Assembly (NCBI GenBank): GCA_030536755.1 | Contig: JAUNPJ010000005.1 | Location: 1-64,000 of the forward strand | Source: Eubacteriales bacterium | GTDB lineage: Bacteria; Bacillota; Clostridia; Lachnospirales; Lachnospiraceae | Direction of reading: 5' to 3' | DNA length: 64,000 nucleotides | Shown: in pieces, positions 15,883-25,396 of the stretch | Position numbering within the stretch: position 1 is the first letter of the stretch | Layout of the letters: every line of letters starts with the position of its first letter | Program-made: the position numbers and the translations under genes | The notes under the pieces: generated by a model | Database searches by the model: none | What the model saw: the letters and a program-made list of their open reading frames with translations, nothing else | What the model was told of the DNA's origin: nothing

Positions 15883-18024
15883 TTATTCGTAAAAATCTAC
15901 TGCAAAGAGTGCTTCACCGGCTTTGATTTTTCCTTCTTTGAGAAGTCTGATTTTCTGATTGTCTTCAAGTTCTGTGCAAAGAATCGGAGAAACGATTGAA
16001 GGTGCATTGGCTTTCAAATAGTCCAGATCCAACTCCATCAGTTTGTCACCTTTCTTTACTTTCTGTCCGTTTTCTACAAAGATACGGAAGCCCTCTCCGT
16101 TTAATTTTACAGTATCAATTCCCATGTGAAGCAGAAGGCTGATTCCGGAATCGGTTAAAAATCCAATGGCATGCTTTGTCTCAAACACAAAACATACTTC
16201 TCCATCTTCCGGAGCTGTCACAACGGCTTTTTCCGGAGTTACCACAGCACCGTCTCCCATCATTCTGCCGGCAAATGCCTCATCCGGTGCCGTTGACAAA
16301 TCTGCTGCCACACCCGTTACCGGGCTGGAAATTACAACTGTTTTTACTACTTTTGTTTCTTTTGTCTCTTCTTTCGCTGTCTCTTCCTGGACCTCTGCAG
16401 GAACATCTGCCACATACTCTTCATCCGGTGCAGTCTCCAGATAATCCTCCAGGTTGGATTTGATCACCGATACTCTAGGTCCGTAAATAACCTGCACACC
16501 ATTTCCTTTGTGCACAACGCCGGAAGCTCCTGTTGATTTCAAAAGGGCATCATTTACAAGTTCCGCTTTATAGACGGTACATCTCAGTCTTGTTGCACAG
16601 CAGTCTACATCAGAAATATTTTTCTTACCACCCAATCCATGACAGATTGCCATAGACAGCTCATCTTCTACAGAAGCAGATGCTGCACCTGCTTCTCCCT
16701 TCTTTCTCGCCTCAACATCACTTCTACGATATAATTTTACCTCTTCGCTGTCGTCACGTCCAGGGGTTTTTAAATCAAGTTTTGTAATCAGAAAGCTGAA
16801 CAGGAAGTAATATACCACAAAGTAAACTATACCAACGATCACAACCCAAATCCAGTTTGTCTTTGCATTTCCCTGTAAAATACCAAACAGGAATAAGTCG
16901 ATCAGGCCACCGGAGAAGGTCATACCAACACCAACGTTAAAAATATGCATCAGCATATATGCAAGACCTGCAAATACACAGTGAATTCCGTATAACAGAG
17001 GAGCTACAAACAGGAACGTAAATTCCAGAGGCTCTGTAATACCTGTCAGCATAGAAGTCAGTGCTGCGGAAAGAAGAAGACCTGCAACCACTTTTTTCTT
17101 CTCAGGTTTTGCTACTTTGTACATTGCAAGTGCTGCTCCCGGAAGACCAAAGATCATCAGCGGGAATTTACCGGACATAAATCTTGTTGCAGATACTGCA
17201 AAATGTTCTACAGTCGGATCTGAAAGCTGTGCAAAAAAGATATTCTGTGCACCTTCTACTACCTGACCAGCTACTTCCATTGTTCCACCCAGACTTGTCT
17301 GCCAGAACGGAATATAGAATACGTGATGAAGTCCGAATGGAATCAGAAGACGTTCCATGAATCCATATACCCAGGTTCCTGCGTAACCGGAATTCAATAC
17401 GAGATTTCCAACTGCATTGATTCCACTCTGGATTACCGGCCATACGAAGAACATCAAAATACCAACACCTGTGTAAACCAATGCGGAAATGATCGGCACG
17501 AATCTTGTTCCTCCAAAGAAGGACAATACCTGCGGCAGTTCAATCTTATAGAAGCGATTGTGTAAGGCCGCAACACCAAGACCTACAATAATACCACCAA
17601 ACACACCCATCTGAAGAGAAGTAATTCCACATACAGATGTAGTTGCACCACTCAACAGCTTCTCAGCACCACCATTGATGTCAATCAACGCACTGATCGA
17701 TGCGTGCATAATAAAGAATGCAATCGCTGAGGAAAGTGCTGCAACCTCTTTTTCTTTCTTCGCCATACCTATGGCAACGCCCATAGCAAAGATAATCGGC
17801 AAATTCGTAAATACGATATTACCAGCGGCACTCATAACCTGAAAAATTGCATTCGCAATCGTTCCAGGACCCATCAGGTTCCACAGACCATACGTTTTTA
17901 ACATAGTCTCGTTCGTAAAGGAACCTCCAAATCCCAGAAGAAGACCAGCTACCGGAAGGATAGCGATTGGAAGCATGAAGGATCTTCCCACGCGCTGAAG
18001 CACGCCAAAAATTTTGTCTTTCAT
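15883..18024 (-). CDS. ptsG: PTS glucose-family transporter subunit IICBA
   Basis: 713 residues from the ATG at 18024 (GGGAG upstream). Domain order IIC (about 1-395, some ten membrane helices, GLHHVFYIPFW), IIB (about 440-530, phospho-Cys in DVDCCATRLRCT near 474) and IIA (about 565-713, phospho-His in LLLHMGIDTVKLNGEGF near 633). It imports and phosphorylates glucose; an N-acetylglucosamine or related specificity cannot be excluded. Being a IICBA fusion it needs only enzyme I and HPr, both encoded downstream. Controlled by a RAT/terminator leader. Confidence 0.9.
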   Translation of the reverse strand: MKDKIFGVLQRVGRSFMLPIAILPVAGLLLGFGGSFTNETMLKTYGLWNLMGPGTIANAIFQVMSAAGNIVFTNLPIIFAMGVAIGMAKKEKEVAALSSAIAFFIMHASISALIDINGGAEKLLSGATTSVCGITSLQMGVFGGIIVGLGVAALHNRFYKIELPQVLSFFGGTRFVPIISALVYTGVGILMFFVWPVIQSGINAVGNLVLNSGYAGTWVYGFMERLLIPFGLHHVFYIPFWQTSLGGTMEVAGQVVEGAQNIFFAQLSDPTVEHFAVSATRFMSGKFPLMIFGLPGAALAMYKVAKPEKKKVVAGLLLSAALTSMLTGITEPLEFTFLFVAPLLYGIHCVFAGLAYMLMHIFNVGVGMTFSGGLIDLFLFGILQGNAKTNWIWVVIVGIVYFVVYYFLFSFLITKLDLKTPGRDDSEEVKLYRRSDVEARKKGEAGAASASVEDELSMAICHGLGGKKNISDVDCCATRLRCTVYKAELVNDALLKSTGASGVVHKGNGVQVIYGPRVSVIKSNLEDYLETAPDEEYVADVPAEVQEETAKEETKETKVVKTVVISSPVTGVAADLSTAPDEAFAGRMMGDGAVVTPEKAVVTAPEDGEVCFVFETKHAIGFLTDSGISLLLHMGIDTVKLNGEGFRIFVENGQKVKKGDKLMELDLDYLKANAPSIVSPILCTELEDNQKIRLLKEGKIKAGEALFAVDFYE

Positions 18025-18147
18025 TTTGTTTTTCTCCCTTTCTTTTCTTTGTATCTTATTTCGGGACATTTATACAGCTGTGCCGTCTTTTGGTACGCCG
18101 GTTTTTCAACGAGACTCCGGCAAAATCTCATTGATATTATTTTAACC

Positions 18148-18228
18148 AAAAAAAGAGGCACTAACCGCATAAACATCCAAAATATTTATGCATAGTTAAT
18201 GCCTCGCTATTTCTTAACAAGTAACACA
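18148..18228 (-). promoter_or_regulatory. RAT antiterminator overlapping a terminator in the ptsG leader
   Basis: On the minus strand TGTTACT (18220-18226) and AGGCATTAAC are arranged as in LicT/SacY ribonucleic antiterminators (TGTTACT...AGGCAAAAC). The same AGGCA starts a long terminator stem, GAGGCATTAACTATGCATAAA (18185-18205) against TTTATGCGGTTAGTGCCTC (18155-18173), followed by seven T. Antiterminator and terminator therefore exclude one another, the standard arrangement for the LicT-type protein encoded two genes downstream. Confidence 0.85.
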
Positions 18229-18244
18229 CTATTTCATATGTTTA

Positions 18245-18273
18245 ATAATATCACCTGAAGGCGAGATTGTCAA
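18245..18273 (-). promoter_or_regulatory. Sigma-A promoter of the pts operon
   Basis: TTGACA (18268-18273), 17 bp and TATTAT (18245-18250). The -35 box overlaps the TGA that ends the kdpE-like remnant. Confidence 0.85.
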
Positions 18274-18326
18274 GTAGATTTAATCTGTACATCATCTTCT
18301 ATAATCAATATTTTTTCTTTAAACAA
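18270..18326 (-). pseudogene. Remnant of a KdpE-like response regulator (first 18 codons)
   Basis: Beginning with TTG at 18326, behind AAGGAGAAAGAGAAA and overlapping the stop of the kinase gene, the frame reads MFKEKILIIEDDVQIKST and then stops. ILIIEDDVQI is the first beta strand and acidic pocket of response regulator receivers. Everything after it is missing; the stop codon lies in the -35 box of the pts promoter. Kinase-regulator order with a start/stop overlap matches kdpDE. Confidence 0.75.
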
Positions 18327-18909
18327 TTTCTCTTTCTCCTTCCGTGAATAGAGGTAATGTAAAGAGAAACTCTGCTCCCTTTCCATCCGTCCTGTTTTGC
18401 CCGCTAATCGTTCCCCCATGAGCATTTATCACCGTTTCACAGATTGTAAGTCCCAGCCCGATTCCTCTCTTTACATCAGCGGAATGGGTTTTAGACGTAT
18501 AAAATATTTTAAACAAATTAGAAACATCTGCTTCTGCAATTCCCTCTCCTTCATCCCGAACGGAAACCAACAGGGTATCTTCTGTGTAACTGACAGAAAC
18601 AGCAATGGCTTCCTGCAGTCTTGTATGTTTTACTGCATTGTCCAACAGATTGGTTATTACCTGCTCAATCAGTTTTGCATCCATCGGCACTAACCGGAAT
18701 TCTTCCGGAATCTCTACCTGTATCGCACGGTCCGGAAAGCTCCGTTCCACATGAGCGACTGCACAGCCAATCACCTCTTCGATTGCTTCCATTTCCTTTC
18801 TGATCACTGCCAGCAGATGTTCCCGCCCGTTGACCGGGTACCCATAAGCTTCCTTTTCTTCCAGCAATTTCAATAGGCTCTGTAGGATTTCTTTCTTTTT
18901 CATCATCAT
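18319..18909 (-). pseudogene. N-terminally truncated KdpD-like histidine kinase
   Basis: 196 codons remain, against 500-900 in KdpD proteins. The visible part is the end of the dimerisation region (MEAIEEVIGCAV) and the full ATPase domain: LIEQVITNLLDNAVKHT, DEGEGIAEAD and GIGLGLTICE. The sensor, membrane helices and phospho-His region are absent. A possible promoter (TTGGAA-17-TATACT) and AGAGG site precede the frame, so a soluble ATPase-only protein may still be made. The adjoining regulator is reduced to 18 codons, so decay is the simpler reading. Confidence 0.75.
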
Positions 18910-19025
18910 GATCGCCTCTTTATTATCATATTAATCTCATTAAGTATAGCACACGCAGTTTGTTTTTCCAATCCCAGAAACACGGATATTCCATGCGATA
19001 TTTTTGTTTCTTTCCTTCCATTTCA

Positions 19026-19056
19026 TCAAAAAAGGGAAGCATAACGCTTCCCTTTT
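19026..19056 (-). terminator. Intrinsic terminator after ppdK
   Basis: AAAGGGAAGC/GCTTCCCTTT stem with a five-base loop and T-run on the minus strand, just past the ppdK stop. Confidence 0.88.
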
Positions 19057-19073
19057 AATTATATTATGAACTT

Positions 19074-21698
19074 TTATTTCTGAGCAATTGCTGCCTGAGC
19101 TGCTGCCAGTCTTGCGATCGGAACGCGGAATGGTGAGCAGGATACATAGTCAAGACCAATCTTGTTGCAGAATTCTACAGAAGATGGATCTCCGCCGTGC
19201 TCTCCACAGATACCGATGTGCAGGTTTGGATTCACCGGCTTACCTAAGCTGATAGCCATCTCCATTAATTTACCAACACCAGTCTGGTCAAGTTTAGCAA
19301 ATGGATCGTTCTCGAAAATCTTAGCATCATAGTAAGCGTCAAGGAACTTACCAGCGTCATCACGAGAGAATCCGTATGTCATCTGTGTTAAGTCGTTTGT
19401 ACCGAAGCAGAAGAAGTCAGCTTCTTTTGCGATCTCATCAGCTGTAAGAGCAGCTCTTGGGATCTCGATCATGGTACCAACTTCGTATTTCAGGTCACTG
19501 CCTGCTGCTGCAATCTCAGCATCTGCTGTCTCAACAACAACTTTCTTTACATATTTCAGCTCTTTGATATCTCCAACAAGTGGAATCATGATCTCTGGTT
19601 TTACTGTCCAGTCAGCATGTGCTTTCTGTACGTTGATCGCTGCGCGGATAACAGCTTTTGTCTGCATCTTAGCGATTTCCGGATAAGTTACAGCAAGACG
19701 GCATCCACGATGACCCATCATTGGGTTGAACTCATGCAGAGAATCAATGATTGTCTTGATTTCTTCAACAGTTTTGCCCTGAGCATCTGCCAGTTTCTTG
19801 ATATCTTCTTCCTCTGTAGGAACGAACTCATGAAGTGGCGGATCCAGGAAACGGATGGTAACAGGATTTCCTTCCAGAGCTTCGTATAATGCTTCGAAGT
19901 CTCCCTGCTGATATGGAAGGATCTTCTCAAGAGCTGCTTCTCTCTCTTCTACTGTATCTGCACAGATCATCTCACGGAATGCAGCAATTCTGTCTTCCTC
20001 GAAGAACATATGCTCTGTACGGCAAAGACCGATACCTTCTGCACCAAGCTCACGAGCTTTTTTCGCATCTGCAGGTGTATCTGCATTTGTACGAACTTTC
20101 ATAGTTCTGAATTTGTCTGCCCAAGCCATGATTCTTCCGAACTCACCGGCGATTGTAGCATCAACAGTCGGAATGATTCCATCGTAGATGTTACCTGTTG
20201 TACCATCGATAGAGATTGCATCTCCCTCGTGGAATTCTTTTCCAGCTAATGTAAATTTCTTGTTTGCCTCGTCCATAGCGATGTCGCCGCATCCGGATAC
20301 ACAGCAGGTACCCATACCACGAGCAACTACAGCAGCGTGAGATGTCATACCACCACGAACTGTCAGGATACCCTGAGCAGATTTCATACCTGTGATATCT
20401 TCTGGAGATGTCTCAAGACGAACAAGAACAACTTTTTCTCCTCTTGCAGCCCATTCTACAGCGTCATCTGCTGTAAATACAACTTTACCGCAAGCAGCTC
20501 CAGGGGAAGCACCAAGACCTTTGCCCATTGGAGTAGCAGCTTTCAGTGCAGCAGCATCGAACTGTGGATGAAGCAGTGTATCCAGGTTACGAGGATCGAT
20601 CATAGCAACAGCCTCTTCCTCTGTTCTCATACCCTCATCAACCAGATCACAAGCAATCTTCAGTGCAGCCTGAGCAGTTCTCTTACCATTACGTGTCTGC
20701 AGCATGTAGAGTTTCTTATTCTCAACTGTGAACTCCATATCCTGCATATCTCTGTAGTGATCTTCCAGAGTTTTGCATACCTGTGTGAACTGTGCAAATG
20801 CTTCCGGGAATTCCTCTTCCATCTTAGCGATTGGCATTGGTGTACGAACACCAGCTACTACGTCCTCGCCCTGAGCGTTGATCAGGAACTCACCCATCAG
20901 CTTCTTCTCACCTGTAGCAGGGTCACGTGTAAATGCAACACCTGTACCACAGTCATCACCCATGTTACCAAATGCCATGGACTGTACGTTAACAGCAGTT
21001 CCCCAGGAATATGGAATATCGTTATCACGACGATATACGTTAGCACGTGGGTTATCCCAAGAACGGAATACCGCTTTTACTGCTCCCATCAGCTGTTCCT
21101 TCGGATCATCCGGGAAGTCAGCACCAATTTTTTCTTTATATTCAGCTTTAAACTGAGCAGCCAGCTCTTTCAGATCGTCTGCTGTCAGCTCAACGTCAAA
21201 TGTAACGCCTCTCTCAGCTTTCATTTTGTCGATCAGCTCTTCGAAGTATTTTTTACCTACTTCCATAACTACATCAGAATACATCTGGATAAATCTTCTG
21301 TAGCAATCCCAAGCCCAACGTGCATTGCCGGATTTCTCAGCAATAACGTTAACAACTGTTTCGTTCAGACCAAGGTTCAGGATTGTATCCATCATACCTG
21401 GCATGGAAGCTCTTGCACCGGAACGAACAGATACAAGAAGAGGATTCTCACTATCTCCGAATTTTTTACCAGTCACTTCTTCCATCTTAACGATAGCTTC
21501 CATGATCTGCTCCATAATCTCGTCATTAATCTTTCTTCCGTCTTCATAGTACTGAGTACAAGCCTCTGTTGTAATTGTGAAGCCCTGTGGTACTGGAAGT
21601 CCCAGGCTTGTCATTTCAGCAAGGTTTGCACCTTTTCCACCAAGAAGGTTTCTCATGGTTGCGTTACCTTCGGTAAACATATAAACCCACTTTGCCAT
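19074..21698 (-). CDS. ppdK: Pyruvate, phosphate dikinase
   Basis: 874 residues from the ATG at 21698; the ATG nine bases earlier sits too near AGGAGG. ATP-grasp domain at the start (LLGGKGANLAEM, SVRSGARASMPGMMDT), phospho-His in GGMTSHAAVVAR near 453, and PEP barrel with catalytic Cys in ICGEHGGDPSS near 832. It interconverts PEP and pyruvate with AMP, ATP, phosphate and pyrophosphate. In fermenting clostridia it can serve glycolysis or supply PEP. The next upstream gene is a pyrophosphate-type phosphofructokinase, so two PPi-linked enzymes are neighbours. Confidence 0.97.
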   Translation of the reverse strand: MAKWVYMFTEGNATMRNLLGGKGANLAEMTSLGLPVPQGFTITTEACTQYYEDGRKINDEIMEQIMEAIVKMEEVTGKKFGDSENPLLVSVRSGARASMPGMMDTILNLGLNETVVNVIAEKSGNARWAWDCYRRFIQMYSDVVMEVGKKYFEELIDKMKAERGVTFDVELTADDLKELAAQFKAEYKEKIGADFPDDPKEQLMGAVKAVFRSWDNPRANVYRRDNDIPYSWGTAVNVQSMAFGNMGDDCGTGVAFTRDPATGEKKLMGEFLINAQGEDVVAGVRTPMPIAKMEEEFPEAFAQFTQVCKTLEDHYRDMQDMEFTVENKKLYMLQTRNGKRTAQAALKIACDLVDEGMRTEEEAVAMIDPRNLDTLLHPQFDAAALKAATPMGKGLGASPGAACGKVVFTADDAVEWAARGEKVVLVRLETSPEDITGMKSAQGILTVRGGMTSHAAVVARGMGTCCVSGCGDIAMDEANKKFTLAGKEFHEGDAISIDGTTGNIYDGIIPTVDATIAGEFGRIMAWADKFRTMKVRTNADTPADAKKARELGAEGIGLCRTEHMFFEEDRIAAFREMICADTVEEREAALEKILPYQQGDFEALYEALEGNPVTIRFLDPPLHEFVPTEEEDIKKLADAQGKTVEEIKTIIDSLHEFNPMMGHRGCRLAVTYPEIAKMQTKAVIRAAINVQKAHADWTVKPEIMIPLVGDIKELKYVKKVVVETADAEIAAAGSDLKYEVGTMIEIPRAALTADEIAKEADFFCFGTNDLTQMTYGFSRDDAGKFLDAYYDAKIFENDPFAKLDQTGVGKLMEMAISLGKPVNPNLHIGICGEHGGDPSSVEFCNKIGLDYVSCSPFRVPIARLAAAQAAIAQK

Positions 21699-21736
21699 TT
21701 TTTCCATTCCTCCTAATTTATGTATAATACATGTAA

Positions 21737-21786
21737 GCGCGAATTGCGCACACGATTATTGTAGACAAAATCCCCTCATTCGTCAA
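21737..21786 (-). promoter_or_regulatory. ppdK promoter with palindrome at the start point
   Basis: TTGACG (21781-21786), 17 bp and TACAAT (21758-21763). The inverted repeat GCGC-GAATT-GCGC (21737-21749) lies at the expected transcription start. A second palindrome, ATGTAT-A-ATACAT (21720-21732), precedes the ribosome site. Whether either is an operator is not known. Confidence 0.65.
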
Positions 21787-21827
21787 GTGCAAAATACCAA
21801 AAAACGGAATGCGAAATTGGCACATTC

Positions 21828-21898
21828 ACAAAAAGCTGCCGCACCTTTTCATCATTCCTTTCTGAATGGGAATTTTTGAAAAGTATACGGCAGCTTTT
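21828..21898 (-). terminator. Intrinsic terminator after pfp
   Basis: AAAAGCTGCCG (21831-21841) pairs with CGGCAGCTTTT (21888-21898), with further inner pairing of CTTTTCA/TGAAAAG. It separates pfp from ppdK. Confidence 0.85.
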
Positions 21899-21918
21899 CA
21901 TATTTCATCTATTCTATT

Positions 21919-23169
21919 TTAGTGGTGATATCCAGGTTTGTACAGATGACGCGGAATACCATCAACCATAACAGGAGAAACGTCGCCCTGAATCAGAGGT
22001 CTTACATAGGAAACAAATTGATCGGTTACATAAGTACCCTCTTTGTTTACCCATTCTCTCGGAACAAGCTTCTCATCGTTGGCAATCTTGTGTACGTCTT
22101 TTACTTCTGTTCCGCACTGATATGGATCATCGGATAATCTTACCAGAACGACCATCTTGCCGCTATCGCCTTCGTCAGCAGCTTTCACAGCAGCACCACC
22201 AACCTGATATGCTTCCAGAATGTCCACACGGGATGCGCAGTGAGAAGCAGAACGCTGCAGTGTACTCAGCTCGATTGCTCTTGTCTTACATCCAAGCTGT
22301 CCAGCCACATAACCTGCCAGATAGCTTGCAGTACCTGTTAACTGTTTGTGTCCGAATGCATCTACATAATCAGCTGTGATACCAAGCTCACATACATATT
22401 TTCCATCTTTTGTCTTGATACCCTCAGATACAGCAACTACTACAGATGGTTTTTCTTCCAGACATTTTTTCACTTTCTCAAGGAATTTTTCCGGATCAAA
22501 TACCAGCTCTGGCAGATAAATCAGATCCGGGCCCATGCAGTCTTCACTCTTTGCCAGTGCAGATGCACCTGTCAGCCATCCTGCATTACGTCCCATAATC
22601 TCAACGATCGTAACCAGTCCCTTCGGATATTCCAGACAGAAACCATCGCGGATGATCTCTTTTACAGAAGTTCCGATGTATTTTGCAGCACTTCCGTATC
22701 CAGGTGTATGGTCTGTCAGAGCCAGGTCATTATCAATCGTCTTCGGGCAGCCTACAAATCTGCATTTGTGTCCTTTTACGATTGCATAATCAGAAAGTTT
22801 TTTGATGGTATCCATGGAGTCATTTCCACCGATATAAATAAATACATCAATCTCCAGTCTCTCCAGGATATCAAAGATCTTATCATACAAAGGCATGTTG
22901 TCACAGATCTCCGGCAGTTTATATCTGCAGGAGCCAAGATATGCAGCCGGTGTTCTCTTGAGCAGTTCTGCGTCAAGTTCTGTTGTGATATGGTCAGATA
23001 AGTCAATATATTTTTCTTCCAGTAATCCCTGGATTCCATGAAGCATACCATATACCTTGTTGTATCCACGATCCTTTGCCGTGCGGTAAACACCTGCAAG
23101 GCTGGAATTGATTGCTGCGGTTGGTCCGCCTGACTGTCCTACGATTACATTTCTCTTACTAAGTTTCAT
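21919..23169 (-). CDS. pfp: Pyrophosphate-dependent 6-phosphofructokinase
   Basis: 416 residues, longer than the 320 of bacterial ATP enzymes. The donor-site residues are those of PPi users: GGNDS (114-118, Asp117 where ATP enzymes have Gly in GGDGS) and PKTIDND (142-148, Lys143 where ATP enzymes have Gly in PGTIDND). The active-site Asp of TIDND and MGRNAGWLT are intact. It should phosphorylate fructose-6-phosphate reversibly with pyrophosphate. The promoter is TTGTAT (23235-23240)-17-TATAAT (23212-23217). Donor assignment is by motif only. Confidence 0.9.
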   Translation of the reverse strand: MKLSKRNVIVGQSGGPTAAINSSLAGVYRTAKDRGYNKVYGMLHGIQGLLEEKYIDLSDHITTELDAELLKRTPAAYLGSCRYKLPEICDNMPLYDKIFDILERLEIDVFIYIGGNDSMDTIKKLSDYAIVKGHKCRFVGCPKTIDNDLALTDHTPGYGSAAKYIGTSVKEIIRDGFCLEYPKGLVTIVEIMGRNAGWLTGASALAKSEDCMGPDLIYLPELVFDPEKFLEKVKKCLEEKPSVVVAVSEGIKTKDGKYVCELGITADYVDAFGHKQLTGTASYLAGYVAGQLGCKTRAIELSTLQRSASHCASRVDILEAYQVGGAAVKAADEGDSGKMVVLVRLSDDPYQCGTEVKDVHKIANDEKLVPREWVNKEGTYVTDQFVSYVRPLIQGDVSPVMVDGIPRHLYKPGYHH

Positions 23170-23211
23170 AATAGTCCTCCGTTATATGTTTTGCACTAAA
23201 CTTTGTATCGT

Positions 23212-23240
23212 ATTATAGCAAAAATAGACAAATCATACAA
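23212..23240 (-). promoter_or_regulatory. Sigma-A promoter of pfp
   Basis: TTGTAT (23235-23240), 17 bp, TATAAT (23212-23217) on the minus strand, about 43 bp before the start codon. Confidence 0.7.
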
Positions 23241-23321
23241 CCCCCTATTTTATTTTTTCTTTTTTTACAGAAAAAAAGCACAAAATATATCTTCTCCGTT
23301 TTCCCCAAACCTGTAGATATA

Positions 23322-23358
23322 TAAAAAGGAAGCGCCTTTTTTGTATAGACACTTCCTT
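23322..23358 (-). terminator. Intrinsic terminator after glyS
   Basis: AAGGAAG/CTTCCTT stem (23352-23358 with 23326-23332) with inner pairing and a TTTTT tail on the minus strand. Confidence 0.7.
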
Positions 23359-23399
23359 CTCATTTGCTTATTTTCTATAAAATCTATAAAATAACAGAA

Positions 23400-24794
23400 T
23401 TAGAATGTGAACTTATCTGCAAAATATGCTTCCAGTTCATCAATCTTCACACGTACCTGCTCCATGGAATCTCTGTCACGGACGGTAACTGCACCATCTT
23501 CCTCGGAATCAAAGTCATAAGTTACACAGAACGGAGTTCCGATCTCATCCTGACGACGATAACGTTTTCCGATATTTCCTCTGTCATCATACTCACAGTT
23601 GTATTTTTTAGCCAACATCTGGTATACCTTCTCTGCACCTTCATTCAATTTCTTGGACAGAGGAAGCACGCCGATTTTCACTGGTGCCAGAGCCGGATGG
23701 AAACGAAGAACGGTACGGACATCATTGCGCTCTGCATCCAGAACTTCTTCGTCATAAGCACTGCAAAGGAACGCAAGAACCATACGGTCAGCACCTAAAG
23801 ATGGCTCAATAACATATGGAATGTATTTTTCTTTCTTCTCATCATCAAAATATGTCAGATCCTGGCCGGATAAATTCTGATGCTGTGTCAGGTCATAATC
23901 CGTTCTGTCTGCAATTCCCCACAATTCTCCCCATCCAAACGGGAAGAGGAATTCTACGTCCGTCGTCGCCTTGCTGTAGAAACAAAGTTCTTCCGGATCA
24001 TGGTCACGATAACGAACCTCATCCTCTTTCAATCCAAGAGAACTCAGCCAGTCAAGGCAGAACTGCTTCCAGTATGCAAACCACTCCAGATCTGTTCCAG
24101 GCTCACAGAAGAACTCCAACTCCATCTGCTCAAACTCACGTGTACGGAAGGTAAAGTTACCCGGTGTGATCTCATTGCGGAAAGATTTACCGATCTGAGC
24201 AATACCAAATGGAATCTTCTTGCGTGAAGTTCTCTGCACGTTTTTGAAGTTTACGAAAATACCCTGCGCAGTCTCAGGTCTTAAATAAACAGTATTCTTC
24301 GCATCCTCTGTTACTCCCTGGAATGTCTTGAACATCAGGTTAAACTGACGGATATCTGTGAAATTATGTTTTCCACAGGTTGGACAAGGAATCTGTTTTT
24401 CCTCGATAAACTGAGCCATCTGTTCCTGAGACCATGCATCTACGGCACCTTCCAGTTCAATCCCATTCTCTGCACAGTAATCTTCGATGATCTTATCTGC
24501 ACGGAAACGTTCATGACATTCTTTACAATCCATCAGAGGATCTGAGAAACCACCCAGATGTCCGGATGCCACCCATGTCTGTGGGTTCATCAGAATCGCA
24601 CAGTCCACACCAACGTTGTATGGGGATTCCTGAACAAACTTCTGCCACCATGCTCTTTTTACGTTGTTCTTTAATTCTACACCGAGATTGCCATAATCCC
24701 ATGTGTTTGCAAGTCCGCCGTAAATCTCAGAACCCGGATACACAAATCCTCTGGATTTCGCCAGCGCCACAATTTTATCCATTGATTTTTCCAT
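23400..24794 (-). CDS. glyS: Glycyl-tRNA synthetase, dimeric alpha-2 type
   Basis: 464 residues. Class II core with [21 protein letters not shown] (motif 2 region), [19 protein letters not shown] and the anticodon-binding domain after about residue 360 ([12 protein letters not shown]). This is the single-subunit eukaryote/archaeal-like type, not the alpha2-beta2 glyQS of many bacteria. It charges tRNA-Gly. A ribosome site AGGAGAG precedes the start. The upstream region is only 125 bp and shows no T-box. It has its own promoter. Confidence 0.96.
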   Translation of the reverse strand: MEKSMDKIVALAKSRGFVYPGSEIYGGLANTWDYGNLGVELKNNVKRAWWQKFVQESPYNVGVDCAILMNPQTWVASGHLGGFSDPLMDCKECHERFRADKIIEDYCAENGIELEGAVDAWSQEQMAQFIEEKQIPCPTCGKHNFTDIRQFNLMFKTFQGVTEDAKNTVYLRPETAQGIFVNFKNVQRTSRKKIPFGIAQIGKSFRNEITPGNFTFRTREFEQMELEFFCEPGTDLEWFAYWKQFCLDWLSSLGLKEDEVRYRDHDPEELCFYSKATTDVEFLFPFGWGELWGIADRTDYDLTQHQNLSGQDLTYFDDEKKEKYIPYVIEPSLGADRMVLAFLCSAYDEEVLDAERNDVRTVLRFHPALAPVKIGVLPLSKKLNEGAEKVYQMLAKKYNCEYDDRGNIGKRYRRQDEIGTPFCVTYDFDSEEDGAVTVRDRDSMEQVRVKIDELEAYFADKFTF

Positions 24795-24867
24795 GATTAT
24801 CTCTCCTATATTATCTACACTTATTATTCATCGTATCTGTTACCTGCCGAACACATACTGTTCATTC

Positions 24868-24896
24868 ATTATAACCTCATATTTGACAGATTTCAA
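24868..24896 (-). promoter_or_regulatory. Sigma-A promoter of glyS
   Basis: TTGAAA (24891-24896), 17 bp, TATAAT (24868-24873) on the minus strand. No T-box leader follows. Confidence 0.7.
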
Positions 24897-24919
24897 CCGT
24901 TTTTCCAAAAGCATCCTGT

Positions 24920-25396
24920 CTATAAATCCAATTGTTTTCCATCCAAAGCAGCATACAAAAGAATATCATTGGTATCATATACCAGCTTCAGCGAAAAAAA
25001 CGGATGTTCCTGTGCCAGAAGCCGAAGAAAAATTTTGTCTCCCTCCCAGATATTCAACTGTGTAACCTTATCTTTTTCTACCCATTCTAACTCACCTTCG
25101 TCACAGGCAATTGGTTCTCCCTCAAAGCCATCTGCCGTGTACAGATGCATATACTCTGTAATTTCCTCCCCATAGACAAAGGTAACGATTCCCCGAAAAC
25201 GCCAGGAAGTCAATGTATACCCTGTCTCTTCCTTTACTTCTCTCAGAAGACATTCTTCCGGACTCTCATTTTTCTCAAAATGGCCGCCAACGCCAATCCA
25301 TTTATCTTTGTTTACATCTTTTTCTTTTGCAGTTCGATGCAGCATCAGGTATTTTCCATCTTTCTCTATATGACACAATGTACTTAATCCAACCAT
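24920..25396 (-). CDS. NUDIX hydrolase (8-oxo-dGTP-diphosphatase-like)
   Basis: 158 residues from the ATG at 25396, directly behind CAGGAGGG; a longer frame runs through a hairpin. The Nudix box is GxxxxxESPEECLLREVKEETG: GGHFEKNESPEECLLREV then KEETG, near 36-58. The closest styles are MutT/YjhB-like proteins cleaving nucleoside diphosphate derivatives. The substrate is not determinable here. It follows the ftsW/spoVE gene by 84 bp. Confidence 0.88.
   Translation of the reverse strand: MVGLSTLCHIEKDGKYLMLHRTAKEKDVNKDKWIGVGGHFEKNESPEECLLREVKEETGYTLTSWRFRGIVTFVYGEEITEYMHLYTADGFEGEPIACDEGELEWVEKDKVTQLNIWEGDKIFLRLLAQEHPFFSLKLVYDTNDILLYAALDGKQLDL

Noticed and set aside
20337..21716. 459-codon plus-strand frame opposite ppdK
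   Set aside because: Antisense shadow of a highly codon-biased gene; composition is Cys/Ser/His-rich and no domain is visible.
24795..24919. Possible glycine T-box before glyS
   Set aside because: The gap is 125 bp and has no AGGGTGGNACCGCG-like antiterminator core or specifier loop.
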